A stretch of DNA of 64,000 nucleotides from Roseicyclus sediminis (GCF_025515305.1 NZ_JAOPHT010000001.1:419001-483000); one strand, 5' to 3'; positions 43,960-52,977 are shown, counted from the first letter of the stretch. The notes: generated by a model from the sequence alone, not told the origin. Program-made: numbers and translations.

Positions 43960-44454
43960 GCGGCGCTGATAGCGGATTGCGCCGGGGCGACTCACCCGGA
44001 TTGCGACAGGCCCCGCTCGGATCGCGACACGGGGACCCGGGGCTGCGCCGCGCGGGCGCGTGTCATTCGCCGCCGTCTTTATGCAAGCCGTCAGGTCGCG
44101 GACTCGACGTCCGGTCCCGGAGCTTGTCGCACTGGATGAGTGCCAGCCGGGCCCTCTCGGTCAATCCGTAGCGCTCCACGTATTCGACAAGCGCCTCCTC
44201 CAGTTTCTCCCGGCAGGCTCGTTCGGATTCGAAACTCAATTCCGCCCCCAAGTCATTTTCTATCGTCGCGTTAGGAATTCTTAATGGGTGGTTGACTCAG
44301 GATATTATTGTCGGAAAACCTGAACGATATGCCCGTCCTATCAATTCATATCCCGCAGCTGCGGAGGACTGCCGGTCCATTGGCAACCGCGTCGCGGTGG
44401 AATGAAGCGCGCAGACTCCGCCCTTCAAAACGGATTGGCCTCCGGGAAAAGAAA
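43960..44454. other. gene-poor interval between sdaA and the porin
   Basis: About 500 bases. The sdaA promoter should lie near 43960-44010. The middle holds one possible small minus-strand ORF (44063-44251, listed separately). From about 44255 to 44400 the sequence is A/T-richer and shows no ORF with a recognisable start, no tRNA and no repeat that I can identify. Confidence 0.5.
44063..44251 (-). CDS. possible small helical protein, unknown
   Basis: 62 residues from a TTG at 44251; there is no ATG or GTG in the frame back to the previous stop. The product (LSFESERACREKLEEALVEY, VERYGLTERARLALIQCDKL) is charged, helical and has a composition like a real protein. No family recognised and no ribosome site is obvious. 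It is separated from sdaA by about 100 bases on the same strand. Confidence 0.35.
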   Translation of the reverse strand: MGAELSFESERACREKLEEALVEYVERYGLTERARLALIQCDKLRDRTSSPRPDGLHKDGGE

Positions 44455-44477
44455 GGAGCGGGCACAAGGCCCGCTCC
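44455..44477 (-). terminator. intrinsic terminator of the porin gene
   Basis: A perfect 9-bp GC-rich stem (44455-44463 with 44469-44477) around a 5-base loop. On the minus strand it is followed by TTTCTTTT. It lies 25 bases beyond the porin stop codon. Confidence 0.8.
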
Positions 44478-44502
44478 AAACTCGTTACGCGATCCGATTG
44501 GA

Positions 44503-45648
44503 TCAGAAGGACATGGCGAGACCCAGCGAGTAGCTGCTGTAGTCAGCCGAACCCGCTGCGGCGTTGAAGTCCGAATTGCCGTAGCCGAACTGAATGACCG
44601 CGCCACCACCAAGGTCGTAGTTCACGGCGAGACCGTAGCCCGACTGCTCGATACCCACGCCGTTGGTTTCGAAGTGACCATAGTTCGCAGCGAAGGTCCA
44701 AGCGTCCCATTCATAAGCCGCACCAAGCCCGTATTGCTGGGCACTGGTGAACGGCGTTGCCGCGCCCGAACCGGCCCAACCAGCACGGAGAACGTTCGTC
44801 GAGGAGATGTCCCAGTCCATGTAGCTGAAGCCGACGGTCAGGCCGTCCATTGCGTAGTTGGCGGACAGACCCCAGATATTTGCGTCAGCAATGATATCGT
44901 TCGCAGAGTACCGCGCGTCCGTGTATGCGACACCGAAGGTCGCCGGAGCATCGCCGTCGAAGTAGATCGTGCCGGTCTGGTAGCCCAGGCCGAGATCCAC
45001 GGTGCCGGTCCCAAGATCGACAGTGTATGCGACACCGACGCCCCAGGTATCTTCCTCACCATCGACAACGCCGACGCCGGCGATGTAGCGCGTTCCGTCG
45101 CCCTGGTTGGACTGCTCGACCGACGCCGCGAAGGTGAAGTCCCCGAAGGCGTAGTCGTAGCGGAGAACCTGGCCGTCCTGCGAGCCATCAAGGCCAGCGT
45201 TGCCATTGAAGCCAGCATGGGCCGTTTCATCATCAGCGATCGAGCCGCCTGCGTAGTTGACTTCATCCATGACGAAGTCGAGCGCGCCATCGGTATCGCC
45301 CATGGTGAGCGTGTGACCGCCACCAGAGATGAAGATGGTGAAGCCGTCATTGTCGAACGAACCTTCGGTACCGGTGATGTTGCCGGCTTCATCCAGGTCG
45401 ATGGATGCACCGAACGACAGTCCGTTGTCCGTCGTCCCGGTCATGGCGAAAGTAACGTCGATATCAGAGAAGAAGCTTGCAGCATCTGCTCCGGGGACGA
45501 CTGCGGAGCCATCAGTCGTACGGGCATAACGGTCGCCACCTGCAATACCCATTTCGGCAGTACCCGAAAGAGTTACATCGGCGGCGGCAACGCCAGCGGT
45601 CGCCACCAAGGCAGTAGTAGCGAAGATTACTGCTATTCCGTTTTTGAT
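44503..45648 (-). CDS. roseobacter-type outer-membrane porin with non-canonical start
   Basis: About 381 residues. The mature part begins ADVTLSGTAEMGIAGGD and ends SYSLGLAMSF, with C-terminal Phe as in trimeric porins. Gly/Asp-rich alternating strands run throughout (FTFAASVEQSNQGDGTRYIA, TVDLGLGYQTGTIYFDGD). The signal peptide KNGIAVIFATTALVATAGVA is complete only if translation starts at ATC 45648. The first standard start is TTG 45609, which would leave too short a signal. No ATG or GTG occurs before the upstream in-frame stop. It is either a real AUC start, a mutated ATG or a sequencing error. Base composition is lower in G+C than in neighbouring genes. Confidence 0.8.
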   Translation of the reverse strand: MKNGIAVIFATTALVATAGVAAADVTLSGTAEMGIAGGDRYARTTDGSAVVPGADAASFFSDIDVTFAMTGTTDNGLSFGASIDLDEAGNITGTEGSFDNDGFTIFISGGGHTLTMGDTDGALDFVMDEVNYAGGSIADDETAHAGFNGNAGLDGSQDGQVLRYDYAFGDFTFAASVEQSNQGDGTRYIAGVGVVDGEEDTWGVGVAYTVDLGTGTVDLGLGYQTGTIYFDGDAPATFGVAYTDARYSANDIIADANIWGLSANYAMDGLTVGFSYMDWDISSTNVLRAGWAGSGAATPFTSAQQYGLGAAYEWDAWTFAANYGHFETNGVGIEQSGYGLAVNYDLGGGAVIQFGYGNSDFNAAAGSADYSSYSLGLAMSF

Positions 45649-45918
45649 TGTAAATAACTATCAGAGAAATTACTTAGGTCTATCAGCAGGTGCCGAATTA
45701 AGATGGCCGAAACCACATGGGCACCCAATGGTCCGCAACTCTCCAGGTGCGGACCGACTTGCCGAGGAAGGTCTTTCCCGAGGTAGCCGACCCATTTTCA
45801 TGGTCGGCGCGTGCGCATTTCCCAGAAGCAACCGCTTCCGGCGAATCGGAGCCCTCCCGCGTTTTGCGGGGGTCTTCGGTGTTGTGCCGGCAATGGAGCA
45901 AACGGAGAGGAGAACAAA
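45649..45918. other. divergent control region of porin and recombinase, with inverted and direct repeats
   Basis: 270 bases. The porin side is A/T-rich (45649-45690) and holds CTATCAG twice, 22 bases apart (45658 and 45680). An 8-bp inverted repeat GGTCCGCA/TGCGGACC spans 45730-45755. A second one around 45787-45806 pairs GCCGACC with GGTCGGC, and a third pairs CCCGC with GCGGG (45856-45870). None is followed by a T-run on the plus strand. They may be regulator sites or recombinase arms; I found no long inverted repeat that would mark an invertible segment. Confidence 0.45.
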
Positions 45919-46887
45919 ATGTCTTCTGCCAGTATTGATGTCGAAGTGGGGGTCGCTTCGGTCGAGCGTGGATTCTCGTTCTGCGAACCGGCCGCAACGC
46001 TCAACGGCTTCTTCGACGACCACTACTATCCGCACTGCTCGGCGACGACGCGGGGGCACCGGCATACGCTGCTGACCTACGACAAGCACCTGCGCGACAC
46101 GCTCGGGCCCATGCGGTGGGAGGACATGACGCCGCTTGCCCTCAACGCCTGGCTGCGGCGGCAGGTGTCGCAGAAGCTCAAGAACACCACGATCAACAAG
46201 CACATCTTCCTGGTGAACCGCCTCTTGCGGACCGCACGCGACTGGGGCGCGCTGCCCGAGGGCGTGCGCCCGCCGCCGATGCTGCGCAAGTTGCAGACTG
46301 GGGACTACCGCCAGAGGTTCCTGTCACAAGAGGAGATCGGCCGGCTGCTGGCCGCATGCGACCGCATCGACCATCCCTACCTGTCGTTCTTCATCCGCTT
46401 CCTCCTGCTGACCGGGGCGCGGAAGGGCGAGGCGCGGACCTCCAAGTGGCGCGACATGGATTTCGTCGCGGGGCTCTGGCGCGTGCCCATGACGAAGAAC
46501 GGCCGCTCGCGGCGGATCATGCTGAGCGAGGCGGCGATCGACGTCCTGCGCCGGACCGAGCTCAGGTCACGGGAGCTCGGGCAGCCCGTCGGGCCGGACG
46601 ACTACATCTTCCCCAACCCGCGCACCGGGACCTGCTACAACAGTTTCCACATCGCCTACTTCAAGGCCCGCGACGCGGCGGGACTGCCGGACGTGCGCAT
46701 TCACGACCTGCGGCACACCTACGCGAGCCTTCTGATCAACAACGGCGTCAGCCTCTACGAGGTGCAGGAGTTGCTGGGCCATTCCTCGTCGGCGATGACG
46801 CAGCGCTACGCCCATCTGCAGCCCAACCAGCTTCGCAGCAGGACCGAGATCGTCAGCCGGCTCGTGGGCGACGGCTTGCTTCCATGA
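45919..46887 (+). CDS. tyrosine recombinase (phage-type integrase)
   Basis: 322 residues. The SAM-like core-binding domain spans about 30-120 and the catalytic domain about 140-320. The catalytic residues are present: Arg in LTGARKGEARTSKW, Lys in MTKNGRSRR, His-x-x-Arg in RIHDLRHTYASLL, His in LLGHSSSAMT and Tyr in TQRYAHLQ, so it should be active. ATG 45919 has GGAGAGGAG upstream. It ends 12 bases from the 3' end of tRNA-Lys, the classic attachment position, but no excisionase, phage or island cargo adjoins it. Codon use resembles the host, implying long residence. Confidence 0.9.
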   Translation: MSSASIDVEVGVASVERGFSFCEPAATLNGFFDDHYYPHCSATTRGHRHTLLTYDKHLRDTLGPMRWEDMTPLALNAWLRRQVSQKLKNTTINKHIFLVNRLLRTARDWGALPEGVRPPPMLRKLQTGDYRQRFLSQEEIGRLLAACDRIDHPYLSFFIRFLLLTGARKGEARTSKWRDMDFVAGLWRVPMTKNGRSRRIMLSEAAIDVLRRTELRSRELGQPVGPDDYIFPNPRTGTCYNSFHIAYFKARDAAGLPDVRIHDLRHTYASLLINNGVSLYEVQELLGHSSSAMTQRYAHLQPNQLRSRTEIVSRLVGDGLLP

Positions 46888-46899
46888 GACAGGGAGGCG

Positions 46900-46974
46900 T
46901 GGTGAGCCCGGAAGGATTCGAACCTTCGACCAATTGATTAAAAGTCAACTGCTCTACCACTGAGCTACGGGCCC
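46900..46974 (-). tRNA. tRNA-Lys, anticodon TTT
   Basis: A 75-base cloverleaf on the minus strand: acceptor GGGCCCG with CGGGCTC, discriminator A and encoded CCA (46902-46900). The anticodon loop CTTTTAA carries TTT on GTTGA/TCAAT, and the T arm is GAAGG-TTCGAAT-CCTTC. Its 3' end faces the integrase gene. No second copy of the 3' half was found within the window. Confidence 0.95.
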
Positions 46975-47070
46975 GCTCAGGCGGGCTACCTACGCAGGCG
47001 CGCCTGAGGCGTCAAGGGAAAATCCCGTGGGGGATTTCCACGGTTCGGCCCCGCATGTATACGCCCGCGC

Positions 47071-47907
47071 ATGTCCGACGTGACGCACAAATCCGGCCTG
47101 CCCTTCATGAAGATGCACGGGCTTGGCAACGACTTCGTGGTGATCGACGCGCGGGTGAGTGCCCGGGCCGTCACCGCGGGGCTGGCGCGTGCGCTGGCGG
47201 ACCGGCATCGCGGCGTGGGGTTCGACCAGCTCGCGGTGATCGAACCCGAAGACGAGGCTGACCTGAGGCTGACCTTCTTCAACGCCGACGGATCGCTGTC
47301 GGCGGCCTGCGGGAACGCGACACGCTGCATCGCGCGGCACGAGATGCAGGCGCGCGGGGTCGCGGAACTCGCGATCCGGACGGAGCGCGGAGTGCTGGCG
47401 GCGCGCGACGCGGGCGGCGGGCTGACCTCGGTCAACATGGGCGCACCGATGACGGAGTGGCGCGACATCCCGCTGGCCGAGGATGCCGACACCCTGCACC
47501 TGCCAATTCCGGGCGACCCGGTCGCCACCTCCATGGGCAATCCGCACTGCACCTTCTTCGTCGAGGACGCCGAGGCCGTGGACCTCGCGGCGCGCGGCGC
47601 GGAAATGGAGCATCACCCCCTCTTCCCGCAACGCACCAACGTTCAGTTCGTCAGCGTGACCGGCCCCGACCGCCTGCGCATGCGGGTGTGGGAGCGGGGG
47701 ACGGGCATCACGCTCGCGTCCGGCTCCTCCTCCTGCGCGGTGGCGGTGGCGGCGGTTCGCCGCGGCCTGACCGGACGCAGGGTGTGGATTGTGCTGGATG
47801 GCGGCGAGATCGAGGTCGACTGGCGCGAGACCGGCGTCTGGATGACGGGACCGACGGCGCATGTCTTTTCGGGCGTGCTGACGGCCGAGTTCCTCGAGGC
47901 GCTCTGA
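47071..47907 (+). CDS. dapF: diaminopimelate epimerase
   Basis: 278 residues. The two active-site cysteines are in [15 protein letters not shown] and [35 protein letters not shown] at the N-terminus and [20 protein letters not shown] are further signatures. It converts LL- to meso-diaminopimelate for peptidoglycan and lysine. The stop overlaps the start of the next gene by one base (TGATG). Confidence 0.95.
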   Translation: MSDVTHKSGLPFMKMHGLGNDFVVIDARVSARAVTAGLARALADRHRGVGFDQLAVIEPEDEADLRLTFFNADGSLSAACGNATRCIARHEMQARGVAELAIRTERGVLAARDAGGGLTSVNMGAPMTEWRDIPLAEDADTLHLPIPGDPVATSMGNPHCTFFVEDAEAVDLAARGAEMEHHPLFPQRTNVQFVSVTGPDRLRMRVWERGTGITLASGSSSCAVAVAAVRRGLTGRRVWIVLDGGEIEVDWRETGVWMTGPTAHVFSGVLTAEFLEAL

Positions 47908-49175
47908 TGGATCGCCGCGCCCCCGTCTTCCACACGCTCGGTTGCCGCCTCAACGCCTACGAGACCGAGGCGATGCGCGAGCTGACCGCCGCGGCCGGGA
48001 TCGAGGACGCGGTGATCGTGAACACCTGCGCCGTCACGTCCGAAGCCGTGCGCAAGGCGCGGCAGGAGATCCGCAAACTTCGCCGCGCGAACCCCGGCGC
48101 GAAGCTGATCGTCACCGGCTGCGCCGCGCAGACCGAGCCGGAAACCTTCCGCGACATGGCCGAGGTCGACCTCGTCCTCGGCAATACCGAGAAGATGGAC
48201 CCCGCGACCTGGACCGGCCTCGCCACCGACTTCATCGGCGAGACCGAGAAGGTGCGCGTCGACGACATCATGTCGGTGACCGAGACGGCGGGCCACCTGA
48301 TCGACGGGTTCGGCACCCGCTCCCGCGCCTATGTGCAGGTGCAGAACGGGTGCGACCACCGCTGCACCTTCTGCATCATTCCCTATGGGCGGGGAAATTC
48401 GCGCTCGGTGCCGGCGGGCGTGGTGGTGGACCAGATCAGGCGGCTGGTGGATCGTGGCTACAACGAGGTGGTTCTGACGGGTGTCGACCTGACGAGCTGG
48501 GGCGCGGACCTGCCGGGCGAGCCGAGGCTCGGCGATCTGGTGATGCGCATCCTGCGGCTGGTGCCGGACCTTCGCCGCCTGCGCATCTCTTCGATCGACT
48601 CGATCGAGGCCGACGAGAACCTGATGCAGGCCATCGCGACCGAGCCGCGCCTGATGCCCCATCTACACCTGTCGCTGCAGCATGGCGACGACCTGATCCT
48701 CAAGCGGATGAAGCGCCGCCATCTGCGCGACGACGCCATCGCCTTCTGCGACGAGGCGCGGGCGCTCCGCCCCGACATCACCTTCGGCGCCGACATCATC
48801 GCGGGGTTCCCGACCGAGACCGAGGCGGCCTTCGCCAATTCGCTGCGGCTGGTGGAGGAGTGCGGGCTGACGTGGCTTCACGTCTTCCCCTATTCCCCGC
48901 GCCCCGGCACGCCCGCCGCACGGATGCCGCAGGTGGACGGCACCGCGATCCGCGAGCGCGCCGCACACTTGCGGGCCGCCGGGGAACGGGCCGTGGCCGC
49001 GCATCTCGGCGCGCAGGTCGGCCGGACCCATGCCGTCCTTATGGAAAGCGCCCGCATGGGCAGGACCGAGCAGTTCGCCGAAGTCCTTTTCGACACCGAT
49101 CAGCCCGAGGGGCGGATCGTGTCTGCGCGTATCACGGGGCAGCGGGAGGGACGACTACTGGCCGTGCCCGCCTGA
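47907..49175 (+). CDS. mtaB: tRNA t6A37 methylthiotransferase MtaB
   Basis: 422 residues. The methylthiotransferase domain has three cluster cysteines (FHTLGCRLNAYE, VIVNTCAVTSEAV, VTGCAAQTEPE). The radical-SAM domain has CDHRCTFCIIPYGRG. The Gly/Asn-rich NAYETE and the C-terminal HVFPYSPRPGTPAARMP are typical of MtaB/YqeV. It adds a methylthio group to t6A37. Coupled to dapF. Its last 44 bases overlap the convergent transporter gene. Confidence 0.92.
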   Translation: MDRRAPVFHTLGCRLNAYETEAMRELTAAAGIEDAVIVNTCAVTSEAVRKARQEIRKLRRANPGAKLIVTGCAAQTEPETFRDMAEVDLVLGNTEKMDPATWTGLATDFIGETEKVRVDDIMSVTETAGHLIDGFGTRSRAYVQVQNGCDHRCTFCIIPYGRGNSRSVPAGVVVDQIRRLVDRGYNEVVLTGVDLTSWGADLPGEPRLGDLVMRILRLVPDLRRLRISSIDSIEADENLMQAIATEPRLMPHLHLSLQHGDDLILKRMKRRHLRDDAIAFCDEARALRPDITFGADIIAGFPTETEAAFANSLRLVEECGLTWLHVFPYSPRPGTPAARMPQVDGTAIRERAAHLRAAGERAVAAHLGAQVGRTHAVLMESARMGRTEQFAEVLFDTDQPEGRIVSARITGQREGRLLAVPA

Positions 49176-50019
49176 GCACCACGACCAGCGCCGCCGCGGT
49201 GATGAGGATGCTGCCGAGCACGCCCAGCGGACCGGGCACCTGCGAGAACAGAAGCCAGTCGGCCAGCAGCGCCCAGACAAGCCCGGTATAGTCGAGCGGG
49301 GCCAACGTTGCCGCGGGCGCCCGCGCCAGGGCTTCCGCAAGGCACACGAGATTGAGCGCGCCGAAGACGCCCGCGCCGACCAGCGCCCAAAGCGCCACGC
49401 CCTGAGGCAACACCCAGTTGCCCGCCAGAGCCGTGAAGCTCATCACGCCCAGCACGATCACCGTGAAGGACAAAGCGATCGACAGCGTGCTTTCCGTCGC
49501 CGTCATGGCGCGGATCGCCACCTGAATCACCGCGATCAGGATCGCCGCCCCGAGGCCGGCCACGGCCCCGACGAAGGCATAGCGCCCCGCCTCGAAGGTC
49601 AGCCCGAGGATCAGGGCCACGCCCGAACAGCCGAGCGCGAGCGCAATTGCCGTCGATACCCGGAACCGCTCGCCCAATCGCCAGATGGCGAAGGGGACGA
49701 CAAGGACAGGGGCGAGGTAGATCAGCGTCTGGGCCTGCGTGACGGGCAGGCGGGCAAAGGCGATGTAGGTCAGGGTCATCGCCACGCAGGCCAGGGCACC
49801 GCGCGCGAGATGCGGGCGCCAACGCCGTGGCAGAAGCGTCCGGGCGGGCACCGTCGCCAGGCCGTAGGCGAGGATGAGGAGCATCGATATCCCCGCCCGC
49901 ATCGCCATGATCTGTCCCAGCGGCACGGTCTCGGCGGCGGCATGGACGCAGGCGGCCAGGCCCACCGTCGCGGCGGCGGCGGCGATCCGGAAAAGCTTGC
50001 CTGCCAGGTCGCTTGTCAT
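49132..50019 (-). CDS. EamA/DMT-family transporter
   Basis: 295 residues, ten membrane helices in two repeats (AMRAGISMLLILAYGLATVP, TQAQTLIYLAPVLVVPFAIW, LAPLDYTGLVWALLADWLLF). It is tail-to-tail with mtaB, sharing 44 bases, and divergent from the PaiB gene. Substrate unknown. Confidence 0.86.
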   Translation of the reverse strand: MTSDLAGKLFRIAAAAATVGLAACVHAAAETVPLGQIMAMRAGISMLLILAYGLATVPARTLLPRRWRPHLARGALACVAMTLTYIAFARLPVTQAQTLIYLAPVLVVPFAIWRLGERFRVSTAIALALGCSGVALILGLTFEAGRYAFVGAVAGLGAAILIAVIQVAIRAMTATESTLSIALSFTVIVLGVMSFTALAGNWVLPQGVALWALVGAGVFGALNLVCLAEALARAPAATLAPLDYTGLVWALLADWLLFSQVPGPLGVLGSILITAAALVVVLRRARPVVVPPAAP

Positions 50020-50086
50020 GGCACATGACTTGCCCGTGTTTCGCGCGCGTGGCTAGTGTCGGCGCGACCGGTCCGGAGACATTCCC

Positions 50087-50740
50087 ATGCATCCCAATCC
50101 CGCCTTCCGGCAGGAACCTCGCATCCTGAACCTTGCGCTTGCCCGGCATCGCGGCTTCGGCACGCTCTGCCTCAACGGCGATCCGGCCCCGCTGCTGTCG
50201 CACGTGCCCTTCTGGCTGGACGAAACCGGCGCGGAGGCCGAACTGCATCTTGTACGGTCGAACCCGATCGCGCGACATGTGGACGGCCCGCGGCCGGCCG
50301 TGATCGCGGTGATGGGGCCCGACGGCTACGTTTCGCCCGACTGGTATGGCGACCCGGCGCAGGTGCCGACCTGGAACTATGTCGCCGTGCACCTTCGCGG
50401 CACGATCCGCCCGGCGCCCGAGGAGGACATGCGCCGCCATCTCGACCGGGTATCGGCGCAGTTCGAGAACCGGCTTGCGCCGAAGCAGCCCTGGACGGCG
50501 GACAAGATGCCGCCCGATGCCCTTGCGCGGATGATGCGCTCGATCCTTCCGTTCCGTTTCAGCGTCGAGGAGGTCGAGGGCACCTGGAAGCTGAACCAGA
50601 ACAAGACCGATGCCATGCGGGTCGCCGCGGCAGAGGAAGTGCGGCACTCCCCTGTCGGGCACGAAGTGGCGACGCTCTCGGCGCTGATGACCGGAGGCGT
50701 TCCGGAAATGGACAAGGGCGCGCCGCTTGCCTACATCTGA
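50087..50740 (+). CDS. FMN-binding negative regulator, PaiB family
   Basis: 217 residues with the split-barrel flavin fold. MHPNPAFRQ, LSHVPFWLDE, HLVRSNPIARHVDG and YVSPDWYGDPAQVPTWNYVA are the PaiB hallmarks, with KLNQNKTDAMR near the C-terminus. PaiB of Bacillus affects protease and sporulation genes; in proteobacteria a flavin-linked role is more likely, and its function is poorly known. Confidence 0.88.
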   Translation: MHPNPAFRQEPRILNLALARHRGFGTLCLNGDPAPLLSHVPFWLDETGAEAELHLVRSNPIARHVDGPRPAVIAVMGPDGYVSPDWYGDPAQVPTWNYVAVHLRGTIRPAPEEDMRRHLDRVSAQFENRLAPKQPWTADKMPPDALARMMRSILPFRFSVEEVEGTWKLNQNKTDAMRVAAAEEVRHSPVGHEVATLSALMTGGVPEMDKGAPLAYI

Positions 50741-50771
50741 TGCAGTCCGCACACGCGAGGGAGGTTGCGCC

Positions 50772-51050
50772 GTGCCCGTTCCACTGACCCCGATCGCTGC
50801 GATGGCGTTGCGCTATGTCGCCGTTGCCGGCGCTGCCTACGTCGTCACCCGCCAGATAGAACGCGGGCGCCTTTCCCAACCCGTCGAGGACGAGATGGAC
50901 GCGACGCCGGAAGGCGTGACCGCGCGCCGCGACGAGGGACAGATGAACGCGACGGCGCGCTTCCGCCGGGTGATCCGTCTGGGCCAGCGCGGTCCGGGCG
51001 TCTCGGTCGACGCGACGCTTCTCGGGCGTCTCCGCATGGCGCGCGCCTGA
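50772..51050 (+). CDS. small membrane-associated protein of unknown function
   Basis: 92 residues from a GTG at 50772 with GGGAGG 6-8 bases upstream. One hydrophobic segment (LTPIAAMALRYVAVAGAAYV) is followed by a charged, Arg-rich tail. The stop overlaps the GST start by one base (TGATG), so the two genes are translationally coupled. No family recognised. Confidence 0.6.
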   Translation: MPVPLTPIAAMALRYVAVAGAAYVVTRQIERGRLSQPVEDEMDATPEGVTARRDEGQMNATARFRRVIRLGQRGPGVSVDATLLGRLRMARA

Positions 51051-51658
51051 TGCCCGAGCTTCTTGGGTCGGGCGCATCGCCCTTCGTGCGCAAGGTGCGC
51101 GTCCTGATCGCCGAGGCCGGCATCGACGACGTGCCCTATACCGAGGTGACGGCCTCGCCCATGGGGGGCGAGGACCGCATCAACACCGCCAACCCGCTGG
51201 GCAAGATCCCCGCGCTCCTGCGCGAGGAAGGTCCGACGATCTACGACAGCAACGTCATCTGCCGGTATCTGGATGATCGCGCGGGCGCGGGCCTTTACCC
51301 GCCGGCGCGCCTCTGGGAGGTGCTGACGCTCGAGGCCACCGCCGACGGCATGATGGAGGCCGCGGTCGGCATGATCTACGAAATACGCTTCCGCCCGGAG
51401 GAGTTGTGGTGGCAGCCCTGGCTCGAAGGCCAGTGGACCAAGGTGGATCGCGCCCTCGACGCGCTTGAGCGGAGCTGGCTCAGCCATCTGTCGGGGCCGG
51501 TCGACATGGGGCAGATCGCCGTGGGCTGCGCGCTCGGCTACCTCGACCTGCGCCATGGCGTGCGGGACTGGCGCAAGGGGCGTCCGGGCCTTTCGGCGTG
51601 GTTCGCGGACTTCTCCGCCCGGCCTTCCATGGTCGCGACCGCCCCGCCGGTGGCCTGA
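51050..51658 (+). CDS. glutathione S-transferase family protein
   Basis: 202 residues. The N-terminal thioredoxin-like domain has LLGSGASPFVRKVRVLIAEA, with Ser in the catalytic position, and NPLGKIPALLREEGPTIYDS, the glutathione-binding cis-Pro and Asp-Ser motif. The helical C-terminal domain follows (VDMGQIAVGCALGYLDLRHG). ATG 51050 is in the TGATG overlap. Substrate unknown. Confidence 0.88.
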   Translation: MPELLGSGASPFVRKVRVLIAEAGIDDVPYTEVTASPMGGEDRINTANPLGKIPALLREEGPTIYDSNVICRYLDDRAGAGLYPPARLWEVLTLEATADGMMEAAVGMIYEIRFRPEELWWQPWLEGQWTKVDRALDALERSWLSHLSGPVDMGQIAVGCALGYLDLRHGVRDWRKGRPGLSAWFADFSARPSMVATAPPVA

Positions 51659-51664
51659 CACGGC

Positions 51665-52093
51665 ATGCGGATCGCCATTGCCGGGGACGAGGCGGCGCGC
51701 GAGGCCTGCTTCGCCATCCGCCGTACCGTCTTCATCGAGGAACAGAGCATCCCCGAGGAAGAGGAATGGGACGACGCCGACGCGACGGCCATCCACTTCC
51801 TTGCCGAGGGCGCTGATGGCCCGGCCGCCACCGCGCGGCTGATCGCGGCGGGACGGACCGCCAAGATCGGCCGCGTCGCGGTTCTGCCCGCCCATCGCGG
51901 CACCGGCCTCGGCGCCAGGATTGTCGCGCACCTGATGTCCCATGCGCGCGCGGCGGGGTATGAAACCGCCGCCCTCGACGCGCAGGTCTACGCGATCCCG
52001 TTCTACGAACGTCTCGGCTTCGCCGCCGAAGGCCCGGAATTCGACGATGGCTCTGGCATCCTGCACCGGCACATGCGCTGTGACTTGCGGTAG
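51665..52093 (+). CDS. GNAT-family N-acetyltransferase (ElaA-like)
   Basis: 142 residues. AIRRTVFIEEQSIPEEEEWD at the N-terminus and the acetyl-CoA site VAVLPAHRGTGLGARIVAHL are typical. The C-terminus YAIPFYERLGFAAEGPEFDD closes the fold. It begins seven bases after the GST gene and probably shares its transcript. Substrate unknown. Confidence 0.86.
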   Translation: MRIAIAGDEAAREACFAIRRTVFIEEQSIPEEEEWDDADATAIHFLAEGADGPAATARLIAAGRTAKIGRVAVLPAHRGTGLGARIVAHLMSHARAAGYETAALDAQVYAIPFYERLGFAAEGPEFDDGSGILHRHMRCDLR

Positions 52094-52379
52094 GCGAATC
52101 GCGGGGGTCCGAAGGGTGCGCCGGGTCGCGCACGCTTCAATTCAGGGATGCGCCGGGGCGCGAATTCTCGCGCATGAGGCGTAGCTTGCACGTTCCCGTT
52201 GTGTCTTTCCGCATCCCCCTGCGACATTTCGGCCCGGATGCGCGCGTTTGTCCCGTGGACGCCTATGTTCCGCGGTCATAGACACCGCGAGAGCCGGCTC
52301 GCGGAGGATTGCCCGCAGCCGCACCACTGATTCCGGCCCGGCCATTTGCCCGGGCCCCAGCGAAGAGGGACGCGAAACC
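52094..52379 (+). promoter_or_regulatory. upstream region of the bc1 operon
   Basis: 286 bases without a credible ORF. It should hold the petABC promoter and a leader of up to 200 bases. I see no confident -35/-10 pair or known riboswitch. A GAAGAGGG site at about 52363 serves the petA start. Confidence 0.4.
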
Positions 52380-52958
52380 GTGTCACATGCAGAGGACCAA
52401 TCCGGCACGCGCCGGGACTTTCTGTACTACGCGACCGCCGGGGTCGGCGCCGTCACCGTTGGCGCAGGCGTCTGGCCGCTCGTCAACCAGATGAACCCGT
52501 CCGCCGACGTCCAGGCCGCAAGCCAGTTGCGCGTGGATGTGGGCGGCGTCGCCGTCGGCACCCAGCTGACGGTGCTGTTCCTGGGCAAGCCGGTCTTCAT
52601 CCGGCACCGCACGTCCGAAGAGATCGAGGCAGCGCGCGCCGTTCCGCTGAGCGACCTGGTCGATACCAACGCCCGCAACGTCAATCTCGGCGACACCGCC
52701 GAGGCGACGGACGAGAACCGCTCGATGCCCGACTTCTCGGGCGAGAACACCGGCGAATGGCTGGTCCAGACCGGCGTCTGCACGCACCTCGGCTGCGTCC
52801 CGATCGGTGACGGCGCAGGGGACTTCGGCGGCTGGTTCTGCCCCTGCCACGGGTCGCACTACGACGCCGCCGGCCGCATCCGCCGCGGTCCCGCCCCCCA
52901 AAACCTGCACATCCCGGCCGCGGAATTCGTGGACGAAACCACGATCCTGCTCGGATAA
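52380..52958 (+). CDS. petA: ubiquinol-cytochrome c reductase Rieske iron-sulfur subunit
   Basis: 192 residues from GTG 52380. A twin-arginine anchor ([20 protein letters not shown]) precedes the flexible hinge. The Rieske cluster motifs are [14 protein letters not shown] and [14 protein letters not shown], giving two Cys and two His ligands for [2Fe-2S]. It moves electrons from ubiquinol to cytochrome c1 in complex III. A longer reading from 52248 is rejected because it would place Arg-rich sequence before the Tat motif. It is the first gene of the operon, 19 bases before petB. Confidence 0.96.
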   Translation: MSHAEDQSGTRRDFLYYATAGVGAVTVGAGVWPLVNQMNPSADVQAASQLRVDVGGVAVGTQLTVLFLGKPVFIRHRTSEEIEAARAVPLSDLVDTNARNVNLGDTAEATDENRSMPDFSGENTGEWLVQTGVCTHLGCVPIGDGAGDFGGWFCPCHGSHYDAAGRIRRGPAPQNLHIPAAEFVDETTILLG

Positions 52959-52977
52959 GCGAGGGAGAAAAGACAAG

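Noticed and set aside
44308-45657. 449-codon plus-strand frame
   Set aside because: Antisense to the porin; the porin has strand patterns, signal peptide and terminator.
34239-46974. The stretch between tRNA-Pro, tRNA-Arg and tRNA-Lys as one genomic island
   Set aside because: Most genes have host-like composition and no direct repeat of a tRNA 3' end was found, so an island boundary cannot be supported.
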